Source: Rhodoferax_B sp049316285
GTDB taxonomy: Bacteria > Pseudomonadota > Gammaproteobacteria > Burkholderiales > Burkholderiaceae_C
NCBI RefSeq assembly: GCF_049316285.1
Contig: NZ_JBMOXA010000002.1
Span: 305,725 to 369,724 of the forward strand
DNA length: 64,000 nt
Direction: 5' to 3'
This document shows, one piece after another, positions 25,116 to 33,587 of the stretch (positions are counted from its first letter, which is position 1; each line of letters opens with the position of its first letter). A model generated the notes under the pieces. The model searched no databases. It was given only the letters and a program-made list of their open reading frames with translations, and was not told the DNA's origin. The position numbers were made by a program, and so were the translations under genes.

Positions 25116-26303
25116 TTACACGACTTTTCGGCGTGCCAAGTCGTGCATCAAGGCGCTGATGCCATAGGTCCATGGCTTCACCTTGTCGCTGGTGTTGACG
25201 CGGTTGGCCAGTTGGCCGAGTTGTGGTGTGGTCACCGTCACCACGTCGCCGACCACGTGGGTGAAGCCTTGGCCGGGGCCGTGGCGGTCTTGTGTGGGGG
25301 CAAACATGGTGCCCAGGAACAGCATAAAACCGTCGGGGTATTGGTGGTTGGCGCCGCTGGCCTGTTTGACCAGATCGAGCGGGTCGCGGCTGATCTGTGA
25401 CAGGCTGCTGGCGCCATGCATGGTGAAGCCGGGTTTGCCGTCGATCGCCGGGCCATCGACACGCATGGCCAGGTCGCAGCGGCGCACGTCGTCGATGCTG
25501 AACTTGTCGTCAAACAAACGGATGAACGGACCAATGGCACACGAGGCGTTGTTGTCCTTGGCCTTGCCCAGCAGCAGCGCGCTGCGGCCTTCGAAGTCGC
25601 GCAGATTGACGTCGTTGCCCAAGGCCGCACCTTGTACTTCGCCGCGGCTGTTCACGGCCAAGACAATTTCGGGCTCGGGGTTGTTCCACACGCTGCCCGG
25701 ATGGATGCCCACTTCGGCGCCAATGCCCACGGCGCTGAGCACCGGCGACTTGGTGAAGATCTCGGCGTCCGGTCCAATGCCCACTTCCAGGTATTGCGAC
25801 CACACACCTTGCTGGATCAGCACTTCTTTGAGCGCCATGGCTTCCTTGGAGCCGGGCACCAGGCTGCGCAGGTTGTCACCGATCACGGCCACCACGGCCT
25901 TGCGCACCGACTCGGCCTTGCCGGCGTCGCCACGCGCTTGTTCTTCGATCACACGCTCCAGCATGGAGGCGACAAAGGTCACACCCGAGGCCTTGATGGC
26001 CTGCAGGTCATTGGGCGCCAGGAACCAGGGCAGGGCAGGGTTGCGTGCTTCTTCGGCCGAGTTGGCCAGCACGGCGGCGGTGTCGGCAATACGTTTGCCG
26101 GGCTGGGCACGCACCAGGGCGGCGGGCTTGGCCTGTTCCAGCAGTTGGCTGGCCGTGGCGGCGATGTGCTCCAGGCTGTAAATGCCGTCAGCCTGCACTT
26201 GTACCAGCACCGGGCCGGTGCCCTCGACCCAGATGCGGCCTATGAGCAAGGCCTGGGCGTGGTCGGCGGGAAGTGCTGCGGAGAGCGTCAAATGTTGCTG
26301 CAT
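25116..26303 (-). CDS. fumarylacetoacetate hydrolase family protein (sugar-acid dehydratase-like)
   Basis: A 395-residue protein with a C-terminal FAH domain from about residue 150. Metal-binding acids are in SVWNNPEPEIVL, and GNDVNLRDFEGRSALLLGKAKDNN is characteristic of the longer FAH group that includes 2-keto-3-deoxy-arabonate/xylonate dehydratases. It is longer than typical FAH or ureidoglycolate lyase-like proteins (about 280-330 residues) because of an N-terminal domain. A 2-keto-3-deoxy sugar-acid dehydratase role is inferred from the motif and from the nearby AKR, SDR and second FAH genes. It has its own 184-bp upstream gap, in which I see no operator. Confidence 0.75.
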   Translation of the reverse strand: MQQHLTLSAALPADHAQALLIGRIWVEGTGPVLVQVQADGIYSLEHIAATASQLLEQAKPAALVRAQPGKRIADTAAVLANSAEEARNPALPWFLAPNDLQAIKASGVTFVASMLERVIEEQARGDAGKAESVRKAVVAVIGDNLRSLVPGSKEAMALKEVLIQQGVWSQYLEVGIGPDAEIFTKSPVLSAVGIGAEVGIHPGSVWNNPEPEIVLAVNSRGEVQGAALGNDVNLRDFEGRSALLLGKAKDNNASCAIGPFIRLFDDKFSIDDVRRCDLAMRVDGPAIDGKPGFTMHGASSLSQISRDPLDLVKQASGANHQYPDGFMLFLGTMFAPTQDRHGPGQGFTHVVGDVVTVTTPQLGQLANRVNTSDKVKPWTYGISALMHDLARRKVV

Positions 26304-26487
26304 GAAATGTCTCGTTCCTATTGGGTGTTAGGTTTGTGTTGGTCTATGGCCGCTTCATGCCGAAGTGTGGCGTTGCCGGGTTCATGTGCCATGAAGGCTT
26401 GGTAACGTTAAGCGGTGTTTTGATTATGCTGACTTTCGCGCGCGCCCAGGCCGTAAATCGCAGAAGCGGCGCGGCAATGCTTTGGCT

Positions 26488-27465
26488 TCAGGCATCGCCA
26501 TCGACGAGGGCGCGCATATCCGCCGGCGACAGCAGCACCTCGGCCGCGGTCAGCGAGTCGAGCAACTGGTGCAACTGGCGTGGGCCTATCAAGGCCATGG
26601 CCGGCAATGGCTGGCTCAGCACATAGCCCAGCGCAATCTGGGTGGGGCTGAGGCCGCTGCGCTGGGCCAGTTGCTGTACCCGTTCGCGCCGCGCCAGGTT
26701 GACCGGGTTGGTGAACCAGCGCTGTGATTTGTCGTTGGCGGCGCCCGGGCCTTGCAGCGGGCGCGAGAAAAAGCCCTTGGCCTGGGCGGTATAGGCCATC
26801 ACCGGGAATTGCTGTTGCTGGTAACACGCCAACTCGGCCTGGTCCATCACCACACGGGTGTCGTCTTCCTGTGCCTCGGCGCTGGAGACCGCCAAACTCC
26901 ACTGCAGTTGGCTGGCGCACAGCCTGGGCAGACCATGCTGCTCGGCATAACGGTTGGCCGCCAGGATGCGCTGGGCGCGCCAGTTGGAAACACCCAGCGC
27001 GCGCACTTTGCCGGTGGCGGCCACGGCGGCGAGCATGTCCATGATGTGTTCCACGGGCTGGCTTTCGTCGTCGCGGTGCAGCCAGTAAAGATCGATGCTG
27101 TCCACACCCAGGGTTTGCAGGCTCAGATCCAGGTCGCGCTGCACTGCATCCAAATGCAGGCGACTGCAGTGCATGTCCTGCAGCGGTGGGTGGCCGCCCT
27201 TGGTGGCGATCAACACGCGCTCACGCATGCCGGGGCGCTCGCGCAGCCACTCGCCCAACGTGCGTTCGCTGGCGCCATGGCCGCCGGGAACCCAGTCGGC
27301 ATAGAAGCGCGCGGTGTCTAGCATGTTGCCGCCGGCGGCGACGTAGGCGTCCAAGATGCGGAAGGACTCGTCGCGTGGCACGCCCGAGCCGAAGTAGTCG
27401 GTGCCAAGCACGAGGCGTGACACCTGGATCGGGCCTTGCAGCCCTTGGATTTCGACGGTTTGCAT
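26488..27465 (-). CDS. aldo/keto reductase
   Basis: A 325-residue AKR with the TIM-barrel pattern LVLGTDYFGSG at the start, the catalytic region NMLDTARFYADW (Asp and Tyr), the Lys of LIATKGGH and the His of DLYWLHRDD. NADP(H)-linked oxidation or reduction of an aldose or aldehyde is expected. It is the last gene of the minus-strand operon permease-SBP-SDR-AKR, 7 bp after the SDR stop. An L-fucose or aldose 1-dehydrogenase role is conceivable given the neighbouring sugar-acid enzymes but is not established. The start was set at MQTVEIQGL; the upstream in-frame extension overlaps the SDR gene. Confidence 0.85.
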   Translation of the reverse strand: MQTVEIQGLQGPIQVSRLVLGTDYFGSGVPRDESFRILDAYVAAGGNMLDTARFYADWVPGGHGASERTLGEWLRERPGMRERVLIATKGGHPPLQDMHCSRLHLDAVQRDLDLSLQTLGVDSIDLYWLHRDDESQPVEHIMDMLAAVAATGKVRALGVSNWRAQRILAANRYAEQHGLPRLCASQLQWSLAVSSAEAQEDDTRVVMDQAELACYQQQQFPVMAYTAQAKGFFSRPLQGPGAANDKSQRWFTNPVNLARRERVQQLAQRSGLSPTQIALGYVLSQPLPAMALIGPRQLHQLLDSLTAAEVLLSPADMRALVDGDA

Positions 27466-27472
27466 CAGATGA

Positions 27473-28240
27473 TCAGTAGGTGGCGCGGCCGCCCGACAGA
27501 TCAAACACCGCGCCGGTGGCAAACGCGCACTCGGCCGAGCACAGCCAGGCCACTTGGTCGGCGACCTCCTCGGCGGTCAGGAAGCGGCGCATCGGAATAC
27601 GCGCCAGGATGGCGTCGCGGCGTTCATCGGTCAGTGCATCGGCCATGGCGGTCATCACGGCAGCGGGCGTGATGGCGTTGACCAGAATGCCTTCGGTCGC
27701 CAGTTCCTTGCCCAATGTTTTGCTCAGGGCTATCAGTCCGGCCTTGGATGCCGCATAGGCGGCAGCCTGCGGCATGCCTTCCTTGGCCTGGATGCTCGAC
27801 ACGTTGACGATGCGCCCGCGCCAGGCCGAGGCCGGGTTCTGCAGCATCAGCGGAATGACGGCGTGGCAGCACAGAAAGGCGCCGACCAGGTTCACCTCCA
27901 GCACTTTGCGGAACTGCGCCGGACTGTGCTCCCAGGTGTTGGCCACCGGGCCCAGGATGCCGGCGTTGTTGACCAGTGTGTCGATGTGGCCGAAGTGCTC
28001 GCGTGTGGCCTGGGCCGCCGCCACCACCGACTCTTCACTCGTCACGTCCACCTGCAGCGGCAGCACACGCGGGCCCAGGCGTTGTGCCAGAGCCGCCGCG
28101 TTGGTGGTCTGCGCATCCCACAGCGCGACGCTGGCACCCGCGCCCCACAGGCGTTCGGCCATGGCCAGGCCCAGGCCGCCGCTGCCGCCGGTGATCACTG
28201 CGACGCGGCCCTTGAAGTCATACACCAGCGCTGCGCCCAT
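27473..28240 (-). CDS. SDR family oxidoreductase
   Basis: A 255-residue classical SDR. TGGSGGLG (residues 17-24) binds the dinucleotide, NNAGILG is the structural motif, and the catalytic Ser/Tyr/Lys occur in NVSSIQAKEG and YAASKAG. The order of neighbours (NMT1-like ABC transporter upstream, AKR downstream, FAH-fold lyases opposite) suits a sugar-acid dehydrogenase such as 2-keto-3-deoxy-L-fuconate dehydrogenase, but specificity cannot be read. It starts 2 bp after the SBP stop, so the genes are tightly coupled. Confidence 0.87.
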   Translation of the reverse strand: MGAALVYDFKGRVAVITGGSGGLGLAMAERLWGAGASVALWDAQTTNAAALAQRLGPRVLPLQVDVTSEESVVAAAQATREHFGHIDTLVNNAGILGPVANTWEHSPAQFRKVLEVNLVGAFLCCHAVIPLMLQNPASAWRGRIVNVSSIQAKEGMPQAAAYAASKAGLIALSKTLGKELATEGILVNAITPAAVMTAMADALTDERRDAILARIPMRRFLTAEEVADQVAWLCSAECAFATGAVFDLSGGRATY

Positions 28241-28242
28241 GT

Positions 28243-29217
28243 TTATTTGCCCACCAACTGGTTGGTATAGAAGGCGGTGACGGGCAGGTCGGTCTTGAGT
28301 TCCTGGTAGTCCTGGGCCATCTTCAGGGTGCGGCTCCAGTCGTCGGGGTTCATCCAGCCAATCGGCTGGCTCTCGCCGCCGGCGGCGCGTTGCAGTGTCA
28401 GGCCGACCTTGAGTTGCTTGAGCGCCAGGTCCTTGTCCAGATCGGGCTTGATTTTGGCGATCGCGGCAATCGCTTCCTCAGGATTCTTCTCGGTGTAGGC
28501 GATGGACTTTTGCGTCGCGCGTATGAACTTCTGCACCAGCGCCGGGTTGGCTTTCAGCGTATCGGTGTGCGCCGAGATCACCAGCCCCAGCGTGTTGGCG
28601 CCAATGTCGGCATAACCCAGGTTGGTCACGGCCATGCCGCGCTGCGCCAATATCAGCGACTGGTTTTCCAGCCCGCCGAGCATGGCGTCGACCTTTTTTT
28701 CCAGCATGGCCACAAGCTTGCCGTTGCCGTCCACACGTACAAAATTGATCTTGCTGGCGTCCAGCTTGTTGGCGCTGACGATGGAAGGGAAGATGGACAG
28801 CCCAGCCTCGCCGGTGGTGGCGGCAACGGTTTTGCCCTCCAGGTCTTTCACGCTTTTGATGTTGGCGTCGGCGCGCGAGATGATGGCGAACGGCGTCTTG
28901 TTCATGATGCCCATCACCGCTTGTACCGGCGCACCCTTGGCGGCGCCGGCGATCACGCTGCCGCCGTCTGAAAGACCGAAGGTGTCGGACTTGCTGCCGA
29001 CGATCTGGATGGCGCGCCCCGAGCCCTGGCCTTCGCCAATCGTCAGGTCTATGCCTTCTTCCTTGTAAAAGCCCTTGTCCACACCCAGTTGGAAAAACGA
29101 GTGGAAGCCGTAGAGCAGCCAGTTCAGGCGCAGTGAGGCTTTCTCTTGCGCCATGGCGTGTCCGGCCCCTAGTGTCAAGGCCACGGCCAGGGCGGCGGTC
29201 TTCATGATCTTCTTCAT
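28243..29217 (-). CDS. NMT1/SsuA-like ABC substrate-binding protein
   Basis: A 324-residue periplasmic protein with signal peptide KTAALAVALTLGAGHAMAQ. The NMT1/THI5/SsuA fold is indicated by LNWLLYGFHSFFQLGVDKGFYKEEGIDLTIGEGQGSG and DLEGKTVAATTGEAG. Such proteins bind thiamine precursors, sulfonates, nitrate or aromatic acids. It is paired with an SsuC-type permease upstream (29279) and an SsuB-type ATPase encoded on the other strand (31067), which together make a complete importer. A GGAGACAA ribosome-binding site (29222-29229, minus) fixes the start. Confidence 0.88.
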   Translation of the reverse strand: MKKIMKTAALAVALTLGAGHAMAQEKASLRLNWLLYGFHSFFQLGVDKGFYKEEGIDLTIGEGQGSGRAIQIVGSKSDTFGLSDGGSVIAGAAKGAPVQAVMGIMNKTPFAIISRADANIKSVKDLEGKTVAATTGEAGLSIFPSIVSANKLDASKINFVRVDGNGKLVAMLEKKVDAMLGGLENQSLILAQRGMAVTNLGYADIGANTLGLVISAHTDTLKANPALVQKFIRATQKSIAYTEKNPEEAIAAIAKIKPDLDKDLALKQLKVGLTLQRAAGGESQPIGWMNPDDWSRTLKMAQDYQELKTDLPVTAFYTNQLVGK

Positions 29218-29278
29218 ACTTTTGTCTCCGGTTGGTTTTGTTGGGAAAGTGAAGCGAGGAACGAAGGAAAACAGATGC

Positions 29279-30085
29279 TCAGTGCCCATCACCGGCGGGC
29301 GCCACGCCCTGCGGCTCGCGGCGCGAGATGTGCCACGGAATGGTGAACATTTCGATCAGCTCGACCAGGCCGTAGAGCGCCAGGCCCAGCACACTGAGCA
29401 CGATGATGGTGGCAAAGGTCATGGTGGTGTCTAGCGCGCCGTTGTACTCCAGCAGCAGAAAACCCAGGCCCTTGTCCGAGGCCACGAACTCGGCCACCAC
29501 GGCGGCGGTGGAGGACAGCGCCGCCGCCACCTTGAAGCCGGTGAACAGTGTGGGCAGCGCGTGCGGGATCTGGATCTTGAAGAAGGTGCGCAGGCGCGAA
29601 GCGCCGGTGGAGCGCGCCAGGTCCATGATGTCGGCGTCGACCGAGCGGAAGGCGGTGATCGCCGAGACCACCACCGGAAAAAACGACAGCAGGAACACCA
29701 GCAGCACCTTGGGCATCAGCCCAAAGCCAAACCAGATGATGAACAACGGCGCCACGGCGATCTTCGGAATGATCTGAAAAAACACCAGCAGCGGGTAGAG
29801 CGTGCGCTCCAGGGTGCGCGAGAAGGCGATGCCGAGTGCAATCAGCACCCCCAGCACCACCGCTGCCAGATAACCCAGCACCATGGGCTGCAGGGTGTAG
29901 AAGCTGGCCTCGGCCAGGCGCGGAAACTTTTGGATCAGGCTGACGATGATCAGGCTGGGGGCCGGCAGGATGTAAGGCTTGATGCCTGTGAGCATGCAAA
30001 ACAACTGCCACACCAGCAGAAAGCCGCCAAAGGTCAACACCAGACGCACGGCCTGCTGGTAGCGCCCAAACATTCGCAAATTCAT
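29279..30085 (-). CDS. ABC transporter permease (SsuC/TauC-like)
   Basis: A 268-residue inner-membrane permease with about six helices. The conserved EAA loop is in DLARSTGASRLRTFFKIQIPHALPTLFTGFKVA, and the segment PKIAVAPLFIIWFGFG is typical of the nitrate/sulfonate/taurine permease group. It starts the minus-strand operon and is divergent from the IclR gene by 129 bp. GGAGACAA lies one base before the ATG (30087-30094, minus). It works with the SBP at 28243 and the ATPase at 31067. Confidence 0.9.
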   Translation of the reverse strand: MNLRMFGRYQQAVRLVLTFGGFLLVWQLFCMLTGIKPYILPAPSLIIVSLIQKFPRLAEASFYTLQPMVLGYLAAVVLGVLIALGIAFSRTLERTLYPLLVFFQIIPKIAVAPLFIIWFGFGLMPKVLLVFLLSFFPVVVSAITAFRSVDADIMDLARSTGASRLRTFFKIQIPHALPTLFTGFKVAAALSSTAAVVAEFVASDKGLGFLLLEYNGALDTTMTFATIIVLSVLGLALYGLVELIEMFTIPWHISRREPQGVAPAGDGH

Positions 30086-30151
30086 GTTGTCTCCGTCTTG
30101 ATGGGCCGCTCTTTGGCGCCCGGTTTTTGTGTTCGCTGTGGTCTTGTTTGT

Positions 30152-30210
30152 TTGACAGCAGCTTGCGGTTTTGTTAATGTAACGTCATTCCAATAAAAAA
30201 ACAATTCCAA
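30152..30210 (+). promoter_or_regulatory. putative promoter and ATTCCAA repeats before IclR gene
   Basis: TTGACA (30152-30157), a 17-base spacer and TAATGT (30175-30180) make a plausible sigma-70 promoter for the IclR operon. Two direct repeats ATTCCAA (30187-30193 and 30204-30210, 17 bp apart) lie just downstream and could be regulator contacts for this divergent region. The -35 is exact and the -10 weak. Confidence 0.45.
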
Positions 30211-30214
30211 CAAA

Positions 30215-31015
30215 ATGAGACTTGTCAAAGGATTACTCGACCGCTGCCTGGAGGCGCTGGAGCTGCTGGCGGCCCATCCCGAGTGGCTGCGGCTGTCCGA
30301 TATCGCCCAGCGCCTGGACCTGCAGGCCGGCCCTGCACACCGCCTGCTGGCCAACCTGGTCGAGCAGGGTTGGGTGGAGCAGCAGCCCACGACCGAGCGC
30401 TACCGGCTCAGCCTGAAGCTGTCGCTGCTGGGGCAGCAGTACCTTTATGGCACCGGCTTGCCTGGCCTGGTGCAGCCCGTGATAGACGGCGTGGCGCGGC
30501 AATGTAAAGAACTGGTGCGTGTGACCGTGGTCGACGGCGACCGCCTGCGCTGGTTTGCGTCATCACAAGGCGCCGCACCTGGGCTGATGTACCAGCCGTC
30601 GATGTCGGGCGACATCATCTTGCACGCCACGGCCAACGGCAAAGCCTGGCTGGCCAGCCAGACCGATGAACAAGCGCTGCAGCACGCCATGCGCGCGGGC
30701 TTTGCGCAGGACGCGGCAACCTCGCCTGTGGGCGGGCCGCGCGTGGTGCGCACCGTGGCGGCATTGCTGGAGACGCTGCAGCAAACGCGTGAGCGTGGCT
30801 ACGGCCTGGCGGTTGAAGAGGCCGAGCCCGGTGTCAGCGCGCTGGCGATGGTGGTGCGCAACGCCAGTGACCAGGTGGTGGGCACCATGAGCATTGCCGG
30901 TCCCTGTATGCGTTTGAGTGAAGACCGGTACGCCGAGTGCCAGGCCCAGCTGGCTGCGGCCGTGCAGACCTTGCGCATGGTCTGGCCGCGCAGCGAGGGC
31001 TTGCCATCCAGCTAG
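30215..31015 (+). CDS. IclR family transcriptional regulator
   Basis: A 266-residue IclR regulator. The N-terminal winged helix spans about residues 1-65 (LRLSDIAQRLDLQAGPAHRLLANLVEQGWV), followed by the effector domain (about 85-255, for example GVSALAMVVRNASDQVVGTMSIAGP). IclR proteins respond to small organic acids. It heads the plus-strand unit with the ABC ATPase and three catabolic genes and is divergent from the permease operon, so it probably controls both. No Shine-Dalgarno is obvious before the ATG. Confidence 0.88.
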   Translation: MRLVKGLLDRCLEALELLAAHPEWLRLSDIAQRLDLQAGPAHRLLANLVEQGWVEQQPTTERYRLSLKLSLLGQQYLYGTGLPGLVQPVIDGVARQCKELVRVTVVDGDRLRWFASSQGAAPGLMYQPSMSGDIILHATANGKAWLASQTDEQALQHAMRAGFAQDAATSPVGGPRVVRTVAALLETLQQTRERGYGLAVEEAEPGVSALAMVVRNASDQVVGTMSIAGPCMRLSEDRYAECQAQLAAAVQTLRMVWPRSEGLPSS

Positions 31016-31066
31016 CGCACCCAAGACACAGATATTCAGATCGACAGAAAAAAGAGGAGACAAAAC

Positions 31067-31870
31067 GTGCTGGGAATCAATATTCAACAGGTCACCAAGC
31101 GTTATCGGCGCGGGGGGCTTGAAACCACCGCGCTGCAGGGCATAGACCTGCAGGTGCAACCGGGTGAATTCATCGCCGTTGTGGGGCCTTCGGGCTGCGG
31201 CAAGTCCACCCTCATGCGGCTGGTGGCCGGGCTGCACGGTGTCAGCAGCGGCAGCATCGAGGTCAACGGCCAGCCGGTCACCGGCCCGGTGAGCGACGTG
31301 GGCATCGTGTTCCAGAGCCCGGTGCTGCTGGAGTGGCGCAACACCTTGCAGAACGTGTTGTTCCAGGCCGACATGCGCGGGCTCGACGTGAACGAATACA
31401 AAGAGCGCGCCATGCAGTTGCTGGAGCAGGTGGGCCTGCAGGACTTTGCCGACCGCTACCCGCACGAGTTGTCGGGCGGCATGCGCCAGCGTGCGTCGAT
31501 TGCGCGCGCCTTGCTGCACAACCCGCCGCTTTTGCTGATGGACGAGCCCTTCGGCGCGCTGGATGCGCTCACGCGCGAGCAGGTGCGGCTGGATCTGGAA
31601 AAACTCTGGATGACAACCAAGAAGACCGTGCTCTTCATCACCCACAGCGTGGACGAGGCCGTGCTGCTGGCCGACCGCGTGCTGGTGATGTCGGCCCGGC
31701 CCGGCAAGATAGACCGTGAACTCAAGATAGACCTGCCGCGTGCACGCGGCCTGGAGGCGCGGCGCGACCAGCGCTTCTTCGATGCCTGCGACGAGATCAA
31801 CGAGATCTTCTTCAGCAAGGGTGTGTTGTCGCGTGACGTGGTCGCAGAAGTGAAGGCGCGTGCAGCATGA
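31067..31870 (+). CDS. ABC transporter ATPase (SsuB/TauB-like)
   Basis: A 267-residue ATPase starting at GTG with GGAGACAA 3 bases before it. Walker A GPSGCGKST, Q-loop VFQSPVLLEW, signature LSGGMRQRASIARAL and Walker B LLLMDEPFGALDA are all present. The type is that of nitrate/sulfonate/taurine importers and matches the permease at 29279 and the SBP at 28243 on the opposite strand. The importer is thus split across the divergent operons. The stop overlaps the next start (ATGA). Confidence 0.92.
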   Translation: MLGINIQQVTKRYRRGGLETTALQGIDLQVQPGEFIAVVGPSGCGKSTLMRLVAGLHGVSSGSIEVNGQPVTGPVSDVGIVFQSPVLLEWRNTLQNVLFQADMRGLDVNEYKERAMQLLEQVGLQDFADRYPHELSGGMRQRASIARALLHNPPLLLMDEPFGALDALTREQVRLDLEKLWMTTKKTVLFITHSVDEAVLLADRVLVMSARPGKIDRELKIDLPRARGLEARRDQRFFDACDEINEIFFSKGVLSRDVVAEVKARAA

Positions 31871-32688
31871 CAAACCAACCCCAAGACAATGACTGGTCTG
31901 CCGCCATGGCCCAGCAGGCCGCGCAACTTTTGCTGGCACGCCGCCAAACACGCAGCCTGGGCGGGCGCTTGCCTGAAGCCTGCCGTCCGCGCACCTTGAT
32001 GCAGGCTTGGCAGGTACAGCAATTGGTCACCCAGGCTTGGCCGGATGCCATCGCCGGCTGGAAATGTGGCCTGCCCGCGCCCGGCAAGCTGGTGGTCGGC
32101 CCTATCTTTCGCCGCGATGTGCAAAGCTTGGCGCTGGATGGCCCGGCCATCAGTCTCAACGGCGTGGCTGCGGGCGCGTCAAGCTGCCGCTTCGAGCAGG
32201 AGATTGGCTTTGTGCTGGCGCACGACCTGCCGCCACGCGCCGAGCCTTATGCGCCTGCCGAGGTGGATGCGGCGATCAGCCACGCCTGTTGTGCGCTGGA
32301 GGTGGTGGGCGGGCGCTACAACGCCGAGGCTGCGGCCGAAGCGGCGTTTCCCGAACTGCTGGCCGACGGCTTGTTCAACTCCGGCCTGCTGCTAGGGCCC
32401 AAGTTCAATGACCGGCCGTGGCGCGCCTTCGACCTGGCCTTCACAGTGGGCGGCCAACACACAAGCCACGCCGCGCGCAATGCCGATGGCGAGCCGCGAC
32501 CCGGCCTGTATTGGCTGGCCAACTTCTTGCGCGAGAACGGCCTGGGCTTGCAAGCCGGGCAGGTGGTGATCACCGGCTCCATGGCGGGTGTGCCAACCTG
32601 GCCTGCCGAAACCCGCATCCAGGTGCAGTACGAGGCGCAAGACGCATTTGATTTTTCGTTCACGATTCCACAGGAGACAAATACATGA
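31867..32688 (+). CDS. 2-keto-4-pentenoate hydratase/FAH-superfamily enzyme
   Basis: A 273-residue protein of the hydratase/decarboxylase branch of the FAH superfamily (MhpD/DmpE-like). Visible metal-binding acids are in CRFEQEIGFVLAHDLP (E-x-E) and in CCALEVVGGRY; the end VITGSMAGVPTWPAETRIQVQY corresponds to the family's G-S-x-x-G-x-x-x-x-x-x-G-D segment. It would add water to, or decarboxylate, a 2-keto-enoic acid. It is translationally coupled to both neighbours by 4-bp overlaps, in the operon with the IclR and ATPase genes. The true substrate is unknown. Confidence 0.82.
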   Translation: MTNQPQDNDWSAAMAQQAAQLLLARRQTRSLGGRLPEACRPRTLMQAWQVQQLVTQAWPDAIAGWKCGLPAPGKLVVGPIFRRDVQSLALDGPAISLNGVAAGASSCRFEQEIGFVLAHDLPPRAEPYAPAEVDAAISHACCALEVVGGRYNAEAAAEAAFPELLADGLFNSGLLLGPKFNDRPWRAFDLAFTVGGQHTSHAARNADGEPRPGLYWLANFLRENGLGLQAGQVVITGSMAGVPTWPAETRIQVQYEAQDAFDFSFTIPQETNT

Positions 32689-33587
32689 GATTGCTACGTT
32701 ATGGGGCGCCAGGCGCCGAGAAGCCGGGGCTGATGGATACACAGGGCCGCATCCGCGATCTGTCGGGCCAGGTGGCCGACATTGCGGGCAACGTGCTCGG
32801 CCCGGAGAGCCTGGCGCGGCTGCGCGCGCTCGATCCACAGTCGCTGCCGCTGGTGCCCGAAGGTGTGCGCCTGGGGGCGTGTGTCGGCCAGGTGCACAAC
32901 GTGGTGTGTATAGGCCTGAACTACTCGGACCATGCGGCCGAGACCAACTCGCCCATTCCCGGCCAGCCCATCGTGTTCAACAAACACACCAGCGCGCTCA
33001 GCGGCCCGAATGACGCGGTGCTGCGCGCGCCGGGTTCGGTCAAGCTGGACTGGGAGGTGGAGCTGGGCATCGTCATAGGCCAGCCGACCTGGAATGTCGG
33101 CCAGGCGGATGCGCTCAAACACGTGGCCGGTTACTGCCTGGTGAACGACGTGTCGGAGCGCGCTTTCCAGACCGAGTTTGAAGGCCAGTGGACCAAGGGC
33201 AAGAGCTACCCCACACATTGCCCCATAGGCCCGTGGCTGCTGACGCGTGACGAAGTGCCCGATGTGCAGAACCTGGCGATGTGGCTGGACGTGAACGGCC
33301 AGCGCCGCCAGACCGGCAACACACGCACCATGATTTTTGGTGTGGACGTGATCGTCAGCTATTTGAGCCGCTTCATGGCGCTGATGCCGGGTGATGTGAT
33401 CCCCACCGGCACGCCGCCGGGCGTGGGCTTTGGCTTCAAGCCGCCGATCTTCTTGAACAACGGCGACGTCATGACGCTGGGCATTGAAGGCCTGGGTGAG
33501 CAGCGCCAGGAAGTCGTGCCCTATGACGATGCGGCGGGGCAGGCTTGGGCGGCCCGCGTCCTGAATACACGTGGGGAGGCGGCATGA
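32685..33587 (+). CDS. FAH family hydrolase (ureidoglycolate lyase / diketo-sugar-acid hydrolase-like)
   Basis: A 300-residue FAH-domain protein. The catalytic and metal-binding pattern is clear: VVCIGLNYSDHAAE, FNKHTSALSGPND, LDWEVELGIVIG (E-x-E), and the C-terminal MPGDVIPTGTPPGVGFGF. This subgroup contains 2,4-diketo-3-deoxy-L-fuconate hydrolase, ureidoglycolate lyase-like proteins and acylpyruvases. Pyruvate-releasing C-C hydrolysis of a diketo acid is the best guess in this context. Start and stop overlap the neighbouring genes by 4 bp. Confidence 0.87.
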   Translation: MRLLRYGAPGAEKPGLMDTQGRIRDLSGQVADIAGNVLGPESLARLRALDPQSLPLVPEGVRLGACVGQVHNVVCIGLNYSDHAAETNSPIPGQPIVFNKHTSALSGPNDAVLRAPGSVKLDWEVELGIVIGQPTWNVGQADALKHVAGYCLVNDVSERAFQTEFEGQWTKGKSYPTHCPIGPWLLTRDEVPDVQNLAMWLDVNGQRRQTGNTRTMIFGVDVIVSYLSRFMALMPGDVIPTGTPPGVGFGFKPPIFLNNGDVMTLGIEGLGEQRQEVVPYDDAAGQAWAARVLNTRGEAA